The notes below the pieces were generated by a model. That model worked only from the letters and a program-made list of their open reading frames with translations. It was not told the DNA's origin and made no database searches. 64,000 nucleotides of DNA, taken from Solenopsis invicta (taxonomy: Eukaryota > Arthropoda > Insecta > Hymenoptera > Formicidae). Below are positions 13,901-22,600 of the stretch, piece after piece. Location of the stretch: positions 25,697,497-25,761,496 of the forward strand of contig NC_052666.1 in assembly GCF_016802725.1 (NCBI RefSeq), in the 5' to 3' direction. The position numbers were made by a program, and so were the translations under genes. How positions within the stretch are numbered: the stretch's first letter is position 1; every line of letters starts with the position of its first letter.

Positions 13901-15580
13901 GAATACGCGTGGGTGGGCACGTGCGGCGACTGTGATAAAATATCTCTTTGTAGGTTCAGCGTTCTCAGACCACACGCGCTTTCAACGACTACAGCGAACT
14001 ACATACGATTCGATCGACTGAAATGCGATCCCTTTTGATGCCTCGGAATTAGCTTTTCTCAGCAGACAACAAATCGCGACGCGAGCGCGCCGTAACTTGA
14101 GCGCACGTGCTACGGATGCACTAGCTATGCGTCGGAAGTACGCGTGCATCGAGCAAACGCGTGCGATCGCGCTGATGAATGGACCAGCCAAATAACCTGC
14201 GAGCAGGTCGAACCGGTCGCGCGAGCACGATGTACGGCAAGATCGCATGTACACGAGTATCGACGTAAAAACAACATGCCCAAAACTGCGTTCGCGATAT
14301 TCTTGCCTTGATTGTTCCGATAGCACGATGATTATTCCCCGCGATCGGTCGAGAGACGCCTATTGAACACGGAATCCATGTCGACGTCTGCTTTCATTGA
14401 TTCGATCATGAAAACCGGTCACTTTCGATAATATAATTAAAATCGCGTCTGATTGCAAAGAATCGGGCAAACACATGTACTTGGAAAATAGCAGCTTGGA
14501 TTATTATAGTTGAGAGAATTATGACAAAAACATTACGTTATATATTTTTCCTCCTTTCGAAGAAAATAAACAAGTATGAAAAGAGAAAAAATTCTGACGC
14601 AACATGCTGTTACGGCATTCGATAATTCCACGGTCACTCGCGAATTAATAAAAGTGAATTAATTTTTACATACCCCAGTAACAATCCCGGCCAGGCAAAC
14701 TGCGGATGCGACGAATCTGAAAGCAGAATTGCGCCGGGATATTATTCCGATAAATTCTGTAGATGCGCATTGGCTTGCGCGAAGGAAGCGGAAGAATATA
14801 AAAATCACAAAAAATAGATAGAAAAAAATATCTTTTTATTTAAAAAATATATTTCATATTAAATTTACATTCGACAGTCTTTCAGAAATAATCGAACAAA
14901 AATTGTGCACGTCGCGCTCGAGTAAAACTGATGTCAAACTCGCGCAAAATTAAGAGAAGTCAAAGTGCGACGCGAACGCGATTTCGCGTAGAGGACCGCT
15001 GTATCTCGTGAGGATTCAATGCCATTGAGGCAGGAAGAGGAATAAATATTCGTCACCGAGGTAAAGAAACTCGACATATTGAAAGAAAAAGAAAAAAAAA
15101 CTCGCGCGAGCGAGACGAAGAAACGCGGATGGCACGTACGGCGCACGATTCGCGGCTGCGTCGGAGCTACACCGGGAGGACGATCTCCTGCGCGCACGCG
15201 AGTTCGCCACTCGCGGTCGTCCTTGGGGGGATCCTCTCACCTTTCCGCGGTAGTCTACGCGCCACGGGGGTGAAACTATCCCCTCCGTGGGAGACAGAGC
15301 GAGATCGACGGCGGCGACGGCGGCGGCGGCGGCGGCGGTGGCGATTAGCCCGTGCGCCGATGAGCCAAAAGCAAAAACGAATCGCGAAGGAAACACTCGA
15401 CAGCAGACGAAGGAAGAGACGAAGAAGAGGAAGAAGAGATAATGAGAAGGCGAAGAGGAAGCGACGGCCGCCGTGGAAATCGGGTCGCGAGGCAAGGAGA
15501 ACCGAGGACGTCGGTAACGCGACGGAATATCGAAGAAAATGAGATGAATAGGAAACTTACCGCAATCCCAACCGGGTCAT
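1..15580 (-). CDS. Col4a1: Collagen IV alpha-1 chain gene, N-terminal part (14 exons, runs off left edge)
   Basis: This gene encodes a basement-membrane network collagen, secreted and assembled as a heterotrimer with the chain encoded on the other strand. Fourteen coding exons were joined at GT-AG sites: 15580-15561, 14716-14674, 5506-5359, 4871-4611, 4147-3810, 3447-3313, 3235-3128, 2873-2652, 2559-2371, 2298-2182, 1704-1540, 1385-1083, 1002-619 and 34-1. They give 2467 nt, about 822 residues. The order is signal peptide (1-21), a low-complexity region (about 22-250), the 7S cysteine motif NCTGSGCCVPKC, then Gly-X-Y repeats with interruptions. The 7S motif and interruptions such as PPGGGKG and GGRCIDC match Drosophila Col4a1 (recalled, not searched), which favours alpha-1 over viking. 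The rest of the helix and the NC1 domain lie outside the window. All phases are consistent, so the model is strong; the 5' UTR limit is unknown. Confidence 0.93.
35..618 (-). other. Col4a1: Col4a1 intron 13
   Basis: A 584-bp, very AT-rich, phase-0 intron. The acceptor next to exon 14 is ATAAG with a short T-rich tract. No other feature was seen. Confidence 0.75.
619..1002 (-). CDS. Col4a1: Col4a1 coding exon 13 (Gly-X-Y with two-cysteine interruption)
   Basis: At 384 nt and 128 residues this is the largest helical exon in the window. Two interruptions are visible: GRPGDSLDGIPG, and GGRCIDCLPG with a Cys-X-X-Cys pair at 780-769. Drosophila Col4a1 has GAPGDSKLG and GGKCSSCRAG at matching places, followed by the shared GPPGERG block. 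This is the strongest evidence that the minus-strand gene is the alpha-1 ortholog. Confidence 0.94.
1083..1385 (-). CDS. Col4a1: Col4a1 coding exon 12 (Gly-X-Y)
   Basis: The exon encodes 101 residues: 33 triplets rich in GPRG, GPPG and GFPG, then a two-residue overhang. The end GDKGFSIM runs into GPKG of exon 13, forming a short interruption across the junction. Phase 0; donor GTAAAG, acceptor ACATAG. Confidence 0.93.
1540..1704 (-). CDS. Col4a1: Col4a1 coding exon 11 (Gly-X-Y)
   Basis: The exon encodes 55 residues, eighteen triplets plus a final Gly, from GRDGFSGPPGPPG to GLRGPPGPPG. The final Gly joins GGK of the next exon to make the imperfection PPGGGKG. Drosophila Col4a1 has PPGGGRG at the same place, which supports both orthology and this splice choice. 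Confidence 0.93.
1705..2181 (-). other. Col4a1: Col4a1 intron 10 with CA and TA microsatellites
   Basis: This 477-bp phase-0 intron holds a (CA)/(GCAC) repeat at about 1831-1895 followed by a (TA) repeat at about 1909-1961. Open frames here (poly-Thr-His, poly-Tyr-Ile) come from the repeats. Confidence 0.85.
2182..2298 (-). CDS. Col4a1: Col4a1 coding exon 10 (Gly-X-Y)
   Basis: Thirteen perfect Gly-X-Y triplets (GEMGPEGQKGEPG to GLPGAPGIR) in 117 nt. Phase 0 on both sides, with a TTTAG acceptor and GTAAGT donor. Confidence 0.93.
2371..2559 (-). CDS. Col4a1: Col4a1 coding exon 9 (Gly-X-Y, two interruptions, RGD)
   Basis: The exon encodes 63 residues in phase 0. A one-residue-short triplet (GNMGLGFEG) and a longer break (GSTAPIMPFQGTSEVTG) interrupt the repeat. 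It ends GYRGDK, an RGD inside helical sequence. Donor GTATGT; acceptor AATCCAG. Confidence 0.93.
2652..2873 (-). CDS. Col4a1: Col4a1 coding exon 8 (Gly-X-Y with interruption)
   Basis: The exon encodes 74 residues in 222 nt, both boundaries phase 0. Triplets are broken once by GQPAYAGSFPVG, at the place where Drosophila Col4a1 has its own interruption after GEKGEP. Such breaks give the collagen IV helix flexibility. Long GPPGPPGFQGERG-type runs follow. Confidence 0.93.
3128..3235 (-). CDS. Col4a1: Col4a1 coding exon 7 (Gly-X-Y with CNGTD motif)
   Basis: Twelve Gly-X-Y triplets in 108 nt, both boundaries phase 0. The exon ends with GRDGCNGTD, a Cys plus N-glycosylation sequon found at the end of the 7S region in collagen IV chains (human alpha chains carry GCNGT). 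The partner gene has the same motif in its exon 4, which supports the paralogy. Confidence 0.94.
3313..3447 (-). CDS. Col4a1: Col4a1 coding exon 6 (first uninterrupted Gly-X-Y block)
   Basis: The exon has fifteen perfect Gly-X-Y triplets, from GPPGLIGPQGPKG to GPHGAKGDR, in 135 nt. Both flanking introns are phase 0 (acceptor TTCAAG, donor GTACGT). It forms the start of the 7S triple helix. Confidence 0.93.
3448..3809 (-). other. Col4a1: Col4a1 intron 5
   Basis: A 362-bp, AT-rich, phase-0 intron between the 7S cysteine exon and the first Gly-X-Y exon. Nothing else was seen. Confidence 0.75.
3810..4147 (-). CDS. Col4a1: Col4a1 coding exon 5 (Gly/Tyr/Arg-rich repeat and 7S cysteine motif)
   Basis: The 338-nt exon enters in phase 1 and leaves in phase 0. 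Its first 90 or so residues are Gly/Ser/Tyr/Arg-rich, with units such as YGQGGSGDSYGSYGG and RGRGSGGPVYSGGRG, resembling disordered RGG or silk-like repeats. The last 19 residues, NCTGSGCCVPKCFAEKGSR, are the insect collagen IV 7S signature, which carries disulfide and lysine cross-links between trimers. Drosophila Col4a1 has the equivalent NCT...GCVPKC...EKG; the CC pair here gives one extra cysteine. The next exon starts the triple helix. Confidence 0.9.
4148..4610 (-). other. Col4a1: Col4a1 intron 4
   Basis: A 463-bp, AT-rich, phase-1 intron (GTAATC donor, TTTTAG acceptor) with no other feature seen. Confidence 0.75.
4611..4871 (-). CDS. Col4a1: Col4a1 coding exon 4 (Tyr/Ser/Gly/Asp-rich, possible cassette exon)
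   Basis: The 261-nt exon is flanked by phase-1 introns, so including or skipping it keeps the frame. It encodes about 87 residues of low-complexity sequence rich in Tyr, Ser, Asp, Arg and Gly (for example YEDAERRNSSYY, YDRYPDSGG, GDYDTYSG), with two sequons (NSS, NRS). It is neither Gly-X-Y nor any domain I recognise. The 5' acceptor is weak. An upstream alternative AG in the same phase runs into a stop, so 4871 is the best boundary. Confidence 0.8.
4872..5358 (-). other. Col4a1: Col4a1 intron 3
   Basis: This 487-bp phase-1 intron has a GTACTT donor. Its acceptor (ATGTCTAG) lacks a clear polypyrimidine tract and so looks weak. Nothing else was recognised in it. Confidence 0.7.
5359..5506 (-). 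CDS. Col4a1: Col4a1 coding exon 3 (start of mature N-terminal non-collagenous region)
   Basis: The acceptor is TTTGTTTTAG. The exon starts in phase 0 with QLNHTSWANPP and ends in phase 1 (GAA G/GTACTT), giving 49 codons plus 1 nt. It has no Gly-X-Y repeat. It contains two N-glycosylation sequons (NHT, NSS), an acidic DDDY patch and an RGD tripeptide within LERGDIG at 5455-5447. Drosophila Col4a1 also has a short acidic non-collagenous stretch here, without close sequence identity. Confidence 0.85.
9629..9730. repeat. Polypyrimidine tract in Col4a1 intron 2
   Basis: About 100 bp of CT-rich sequence (TCCCCTCCTCCCCCTCCC, then CTTCTTCTTCATCTTC) within a GC-rich island, with few purine breaks. 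Confidence 0.8.
12248..12486. mobile_element. Fold-back MITE, family B copy 1
   Basis: The ends pair imperfectly: TTTTGCTAAAGCAT at the left against CATTTTGCTGAAGTATT (reverse complement of the right end). Inside, TATCAAAATAATAATG pairs with CATAATTATTTTGATAA. The core (AGAACGCTCAAG, GGTTACT) recurs at 42.4 kb. It has no coding capacity, which suits a non-autonomous hairpin element. Boundaries are approximate. Confidence 0.65.
14674..14716 (-). CDS. Col4a1: Col4a1 coding exon 2 (43-nt signal-peptide micro-exon)
   Basis: A 43-nt exon lies between a good acceptor (TGCTTTCAG) and a GTATGT donor. One nucleotide completes the Arg codon of exon 1; the exon then encodes FVASAVCLAGIVTG and ends in phase 0. 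With exon 1 this makes a typical 21-residue secretion signal with a basic n-region, a hydrophobic core and a small-residue end, probably cleaved before the Gln that opens exon 3. It is too short to appear as an ORF and was found by searching for a phase-compatible hydrophobic exon. Confidence 0.85.
14717..15560 (-). other. Col4a1: Col4a1 intron 1
   Basis: This 844-bp phase-2 intron runs from a GTAAGT donor to a TTTCAG acceptor. Its promoter-side half (about 14890-15540) is GC-rich, with a GGC-type triplet run near 15310-15345. No other gene was seen; arginine-rich open frames here come from base composition. Confidence 0.75.
15561..15580 (-). CDS. Col4a1: Col4a1 coding exon 1 (start of signal peptide)
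   Basis: The exon encodes MTRLGLR up to a phase-2 donor (GCG/GTAAGT). I chose this ATG because it is the only nearby start that joins, in frame, to the hydrophobic micro-exon at 14716-14674. Position -3 is a purine. The transcribed exon must extend upstream as 5' UTR towards about 15.7-16 kb, but no transcription start can be fixed by eye. Confidence 0.8.
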
Positions 15581-16059
15581 GTCGACCTCCCTATTCCTCG
15601 ATGGGCCTAGGGAGCCGAGAAGCACAGGCTAAAGTACCGAGCACCGCACAGACAGGCAGTCACAAAATATCGCGCAGAACCGGGCACCGAGCAGACCGAT
15701 GATGTGTGCGGACCGTCCCATCCAGGGAGGTCTCTGAATGGACTCCGGGTGGAGGGAAGGAAGGAAGGTGGAGGCGGCGGTCGCGCCGAGCCACGCCAGC
15801 TAGAATTCCTCCGCCGAAAGGACCGGGCCGCGAGAAGAGAGTGCCTTCTCTCGGCCTTCCGCGACGGGCGACGTCGCGCGCTCACACTCGCTTCGGCCCG
15901 CTCGTTTTCCCCGACGTCAACGGGGGATCGCCCCCTCCTCTCCCTGTCTTCTTCTCTCGCTCCTGCGAGAAGAAGGCGATCGTGGTCTCCTGCCTGGCTG
16001 GCTCCGGTTGAACTCCGGGGTCCGCGAGTCGGAAAGAAGAAGAAGAAGAAGAAGACGAA

Positions 16060-16091
<32 letters not shown>

Positions 16092-17101
16092 CGGCAAGGA
16101 GCGAGCGAGGGAGTGCTGCGCAAGAGGAAGGGGAGGAAGGAACGAACGCGGACGCGGAGTACCGTCTCTCCTGCACACAGGGTTGGTAGGGGAAGAAGAA
16201 ACAGCCGAAGAGAAAAGAAGAAGGAGGAAGAGGAGGTGAAGGAGGAGGAAAAGAGAAGGAGGAGGAGGTGGAGGAGGAAGCGCGGTGGAGTGCCGCTGGT
16301 CGGCTCCGAGCTGAGCGCTCGCTCGCGCGGTCGCGCGTCGCACGAGGACTGTTGCGCGGCCGCGAGGGACCCTACCGGTATCGGTCGTGCCGGTTCCGAG
16401 CTGCCAGCCCGAGCCAGCCCGAGCTTACGGAACTTAGCCGTGCTGCCGCGCGGGGGCAGAGCGCGGGGCCCGTGTGTCTGTGTCAGGGAGGCCGCGCACC
16501 ACCGCCGAGCGTGCCGCGAGAGAGCCCGAGACGAGAGCGCGCGCAAGGATACAGCACGAGAGCGAGAGGAAAGGAGAAGGAGATCGAGACCAGACACAAG
16601 ACAGTGATGGAAAGAGAAAAAAAAAGATAGAGCGAGAGGGTGGGAGGGACAGAGACGAAGAGGAAGAGAAGGGAGAGGGAGAGAGAGAGAGCGAGCACCT
16701 CCTCCGCCGCCTTCGGATCTGCCTCGTGTCCGCCCGTCTGTGTGTAGCGATCAGGAGGACGGGCTAACCGGGGCCGTCTGTCTGGCCCTTCGACACGCGG
16801 TGCGTCGACAGGCTGGCCGACGACGAGCTCAGCGACGCGGTTTCAACGCGATACTGCCGAGCCGCACGTCGTCGCTGCTGAGACGAACGAGACGAACGAT
16901 TCCGGGGCACCGCACTCTCTCGGGGGTCCACGAGAAGCGAACGAAGGAAGGACCGGAGGTGAGGGACCGTCATCCCTCGGACCGTTCGCAGGATCACAGG
17001 TTTGATCGAAAAGGTAGACGAGAAGAAGAGGAGGAGGAGGAGGAGGAGGTGAAGGAAGAGGAGGAGGCGGAGGCGGCGGTGGAGAACCCCAGGCCAGCAC
17101 G
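15581..17101. promoter_or_regulatory. Shared bidirectional promoter and 5' UTR region of Col4a1 and viking
   Basis: Only 1521 bp separate the two divergent start codons. The stretch is GC- and CpG-rich against AT-rich flanks. I found no TATA box by eye. It has a long homopurine tract on the plus strand (about 16033-16290), GAGA-type repeats near 16670-16697 that could bind a GAGA factor, and a GAG-triplet run at about 17020-17085, probably in the viking 5' UTR. Head-to-head collagen IV pairs with a shared promoter are established in flies and vertebrates. Transcription starts and any non-coding first exons cannot be placed from sequence alone. Arg-rich or Ser-rich open frames on both strands here are compositional. 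Confidence 0.8.
16033..16290. repeat. Homopurine (GAA/GAG) tract in promoter region
   Basis: The tract is nearly continuous purine on the plus strand for much of 250 bp: AAG/GAA triplets (16034-16085), then GGA-rich blocks with a few breaks. Such mirror-like purine tracts can form triplex DNA and often exclude nucleosomes. Any role in separating the two promoters is inference. Confidence 0.8.
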
Positions 17102-17248
17102 ATGCGGCCCAGGGCCGCGGCGACGTCAAAAATCATCGGCGACGCGAGCCGCGGCATCTCGCGGCCGGTCCCGTTCGTCCTGCGAATCACCTGCGTCCTT
17201 GCCCTACTGGTGCACGCCGCCACGTGGATACCGATCGCCGAGGCTGTG
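17102..17248 (+). CDS. vkg: viking coding exon 1 (signal peptide)
   Basis: The exon encodes 49 codons from MRPRAAATSK to IPIAEAV, then a GTGAGT donor in phase 0. The basic n-region is unusually long (about 22 residues). The hydrophobic core is about FVLRITCVLALLVHAA, and cleavage probably falls after AEA. Position -3 of the ATG is A. A shorter start inside the exon is not available, as no second Met is present. Confidence 0.87.
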
Positions 17249-19534
17249 GTGAGTGCGAAACGTCCTTGAAATGTATCGAGCATCATACGATATCGCGGAT
17301 TCGTGCTTGCGACGTGGTAACCCTCTCGGCCAAATGCCGAGGTCCTGTCTTCGCGGGGATGATAGGAGTTACGATCGAGCGATGGTCCGGCGCGGGGAAT
17401 GAACGCGACATCGACACGAATGCTAAGGGGGGGTGGCAGATCACTAAAGACGATTGAGTCAGGTGGATGGCGCGCGATAAGCTCGATGGTGGGATCAAAC
17501 GTCAAGGTTCGAAGTCCGTGCGAATTGGAGAACCGGAAGTTGAGCGTGCACTAAAGATTACGTCGTGACAAATTTCCACGCGGCACATTTTTATGATTTG
17601 ATCGAATTACCGTTGCTTTCAGAGTCATCAATATATGCGGTCGTAGTCATAATCGAAACGAACCCGAGGATATGGTGATTACGTAATTGCGATAACCATC
17701 TCTCATGGAGATCAGCTGTCTATTGTAGTAAGCGTGATCATTTCTCATGTTCAATATTTCTCTTCAACGGAAATCTCAAATGATATTTTTACCGAAAGTG
17801 TTTTTTTTTTTTAATCGTGACTTGGTACATCCATATTTCCTTAAAAAACAATTATCTTCCTTACTGCCAGAGGCATTAATCTTCCAAACAGAATCACCAC
17901 ACGCCTCCGACTGCTTTGTGCATTTTGGTCGGCCATGTTGGAACCGCCATTTTGGATTTCGGGGTTCTGATACCAAAGTCAATAACCTTGGAATGTTAAA
18001 TAGCAAGTTTACTAAAGAAATATTTTCTTTTTAATGCTTGTTTCTTTTTGGCGTCTCATTATTTTTCTCGATATTCTGCTTATTACTCTTATAGAGAGTA
18101 TAAGTTATAGCTATAGCCGTCTTTATTAATTTATGTTCCATTTCTACTTCCTACCATCTGGCGAGATGATTCATAAGCGCGAAAATTGGTTGTCGCTATC
18201 AAAGGCACGTACTCTGAGGTACATGATAAATTTGTGTAGAAATCATTTCTAAGTTGAAGCAAATGCTATTTTGTCAACCTTCTATTTTTGGTAAATCGTA
18301 AAACACAAGTACCGCTAAAATTATAACCGCATCTCGTTTACTTTTGACCCAGATTGACCCTCATCCGCTCTATCCTTGGATGAACTTTACTACTTAACAT
18401 TCGAATTGCTGAATGTTAAATTTTTTACAAAAGATGATTGTATTTCTTTTTTTTAGTTTATTATAAAACAGTATTTAAAAAATTGTTAAAAAAATCTTTC
18501 TTTATTAAATTAGAAATTAATATAATTAATATTTTAATTATTTATTTAAACAATACATTAAATATGGTTTTATATTCGCTAAATTTTCTCAGTTTTAGAA
18601 AGAAATTATAAAATAAATTGATAATTGAAAAAGAATGTGTTAATTAACGACGTAAAATTTTATTTTGTATTTTGATACTTTTAATATTGTCAAAATTTTC
18701 TTTCTTATTTTGAAATCTCCAAGTTTTTCATTAACTGCAAATCAAGTCTTCCTCTCTCGTTTCCATTTCATTCATAAAATAGGACACTATTTTCCTATGC
18801 AGTCACCAACTCTCGGGCATTCCAATGTTAACGAATGTGGGTGTGTTTTGCTAACGTAGCGGATGGCGCGACGACATGCCAGAGGAATAGTTTGATATCG
18901 TTCCACATCTGGGGCAATTTCTATCGCTCTTAGGTAGGTTCTACGGAGCCTAATTCCGGCCTCTCGTGCCAGCCGGACAATGCGTGGGAACACCAGACGA
19001 GTGCTTTAAACACCAATCGGCTGACCTGCCGTTGTACCGTAACATAAATATTCGCTCGAGATGGGATTAATCTCATACTCGTATATTCTCTCGTGCATGG
19101 CCCATTGCCCGTCTATTCAACTCCGAAACGATATTATCTCGATCCCGATCATCAATCGTCCACCTGACTAATTATACCTTCAGCCGCAATTTGACTTATC
19201 AATCCGAAATTTGTGTTCTCAGATTAATATTACCGACCTTCATTTAATTGCACTAGTGAATTATAAATACTTTGCTTTCATTATTTTTAACAGATGATAA
19301 AATGTTTTGTGATATCCAATTTATAATTATTATTTAATAACATATCTTTGGTATGTAAGACTTTGATTTATTATTATATTCTTATAACCGCTTAATTCTT
19401 AATTTATCTTGATAAAACAATTTTTAATATTAAACGAATCAAATTTAAATGGTGGATATTTAATTGTATTAAGATAGAATCCGAGTTATAATTAATTCAT
19501 TCTCGATATTTTAACATAGTAATATATACATACA

Positions 19535-19618
<84 letters not shown>

Positions 19619-22600
19619 TGTATATATTACTATGTTAAAATTTTTTTTTTGTTTCTATCACTCTAATTATTCTTTTTCTTTTATATATATATATAAAAGA
19701 AAAAGAATAATTAGAGTGATAGAAACAAAAAAAAAATTTAGATCGTAAACTTAACAAAGCACCGGAGAGAGAATTGTTACTTTCTATCTTTGAACGGATC
19801 GTTACGGACTTGGCATATATTGTTCATGCTTATTGGAGCGAAAAATATTCAAAATTCGAATTTCTTTTTATGCTGTGAGACATTATTAAATTACGCTAAA
19901 TTTATGATGATTTGAGACATTGATCGTAACTGTTCGCAACATCTCGATTCAACTATACGATTTAAAAAATTGGAGCTTTTTATATCAATTTTGCATTATA
20001 TCGCTGTTTAAAATTTTATAATATACTACGCATAGATTAATTATTAAAAAATTTTTAAAAAAAGTATTTGTCTGCTTTTTCCGTTTAATAATATATTTTA
20101 TAATATATATTAAAAGCACAATTGCTAGACATATTTTTAATAAATATTTACTATTTTTTATTTTCTAATAATTTATAATAAACTTAAATATTAATATAAT
20201 TTTGCTTAAAACGTTATGTCTATTTATATGAAAGAAACATTTACGAAGAAATTACTGAGGAATCAGTCCAAGGTTTGTTTCTCGCAATCAAAACAAATTA
20301 ATCCCGAGAACTAAATAGAACTCCGCGGGAGGCAGATGACGAATGCAATGTGATTCCGTTATGCGCACAACGCGCAATTAGCTAACACAAAATTTCGTGG
20401 TATTAAACCGGTTCGTATAGCGATCATTGCGATGGGGGAGAGAAGACCGAGCGATGTGTAACGGATGATTAAATCGGGCGTGAAGCCGATAGTAACGTAA
20501 GAGACCCGCGTGGAAAGCGCTCATCAGCATGACTCCGGGCGCCGTGTAATCCGAGAGCCTGAAACTACAGCTATTCAGTATAATCTCGTTGCAAAATAGA
20601 CGTTACGGCATTTCAGTTAATCGATGACGATGCGTATGTATCCACATGCCGATCATAGAGTACGCTCCACCATTCCGACTTTACTTTCCGCGAAACGTCA
20701 ATATCTTTCCAGCTAAATCTTAAAGTGCGTATTCATCGAGAAAATTGTTAGACTCATGATCAATTTGTTTCATACAATCAACTAAGAGTGTGTATACTTC
20801 TTGGTCGATTATATGGAATTGTGGGGAAAATATTTTGAGAAAAAGAAATTAAGATCTCTTCTTTTATCACTAATATGAATGATGTGAGACTCATTTAATT
20901 ATGATAATATATGTATTCGTAAATAATTGAAATATTTTCCATAGTTTGTATTTATTATTCTTATACAAGTAATATTTTTCTGCTCAAGTTAATAAATTTT
21001 TGTATTGGATATGTGCGTAATAACATATACATGTATTGTTATGTTAATTTGCATAATTGGCACAAAAACGAGTTATATTTGTCCATGTCATTGAAGTCAC
21101 CCGGTAGAAAGATACGTAGGCGATTTCGACGCCCGAACAGAGGACGTATTCGTTGTGGAAAACATGAAAGAAAATTTTCGGCACAATAGGGAGAGAGCGA
21201 AAAGGCATTGCCCGGTATAGTTGGCATAGATCCGCGTTTTTATGTATGTTCTCGGACTGGTCATTCGTACCATTGTACCAAAGTCATTCAAAATCGTGAG
21301 AATCCGCTTCGTAGTGGGCTGAATCGTCCCCTTACCCAACATTCCAGCTAATATATGTCACAACGAAATTTTGTGCAGGTTAAGAAATACATAACAAATA
21401 GAGGGTATTGACAAGAAGCTGCTATATTTATAATTAAAATAAATTAAAATCCTAAAATTTTTGCTTTAATGAGAATTTTTTATTTAAATATTCTAAATAT
21501 ATTTATAATTATTTATAAATATATAATTATCTGTTATATTGAATGGCTAAAAATTTTAGGATTTTAATCAATATAATATCAATCATTCTACGAATGTCAC
21601 ATCTCAAAGCATTTTCAAAAATACAGAAATTTCATATATTGTTTTACTACTATGTTTGAGTATCTGTATAAAATTTGAGCACAATTCTTTTCTTATTGAT
21701 TTAAAAAATTAATTTTTTGTTTGTTCTTGATTTTTATGTAAAATTGTATTTTTTTAGTACTTGTAAATTTAATGAGGAAATAGTATTATGAATTAAATCC
21801 AGTTTTTTTACATGTAAAACTTTTATAAATATTCATGCAAAAATTCTTTTAAATCCACTTGTTTTAAAAATTACTCATCTAAAACTACCATAAAACGATT
21901 ATTTTTGCTGCGTACACGTCATTGTAAGTCAAAATTTCCGTTGTTTTATTTTTTGCATTATTTAATTTTCAAAATTGGTAATTTGCGATCAAAATTTGTT
22001 ATCGTTAATTAAGAAAAAAAAGAAGAAACCTAAGAAGCTTGCAATTTTTAAATTTTAATAACTTTAACTGATATTGTGTAATCAAAACATTCTTAATAAC
22101 ATAATTATATCATAAGGAAATAGATAAAATATAGACATAACTGTTATACATTTCTATGATGGTATCTTCTTTACATTGATGTCTTTATCTCTATTATTCG
22201 TTTATATAAATATTTTTTGTAAATAATGGCGCTACGCAAACAATTTCATCTACACCTACTCAGCGTTCTTTTCTACTTCGAACGTCCAAAAGTTTGAAGG
22301 AATCTTCGATATTATCTTGTTCTAACACGTCCGAATTGTAGCTTTAGCTAATAGTCATTTCTCTTTGAGCTGACGCGACGCAAGAACACGGAGATTCACA
22401 CTTGCGTAGGTTTTTATTACTAAATTATTCAATAAAAGTCAACATGTACATCGCTTGTCTTATTCACGAAATTATTAAACTTGATTGTACGATTTACATT
22501 ATGTTAATGTTACGCGTGAAAACATACAGAAACGTTAAATAACCAAAATGAAATATTTGACAATGATCCGTATAAAAAGAAACAGTCTGCGAAGTTTATA

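Larger units (their letters stand above)
5507..14673 (-). other. Col4a1: Col4a1 intron 2 (9.2 kb)
   Basis: The longest intron of this gene separates the signal peptide from the mature chain. It alternates AT-rich stretches with GC-richer islands near 7.3-7.6, 8.2-8.7, 9.1-10.0, 11.6-12.2 and 13.8-14.3 kb, which could hold enhancers. A fold-back repeat sits at 12248-12486 and a polypyrimidine tract at 9629-9730. No convincing internal exon or nested gene was found on either strand. Confidence 0.7.

Noticed and set aside
15079..17252. Many long Arg-, Ser- or Leu-rich open frames on both strands between the two genes
   Set aside because: They mirror the GGC, GAG and GAA repeats, overlap each other on both strands, and contain no known domain. 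They lie in promoter/UTR sequence.
17502..17516. B-box-like GGTTCGAAGTCC
   Set aside because: Spacing is wrong for a T arm and no tRNA fold could be built around it.
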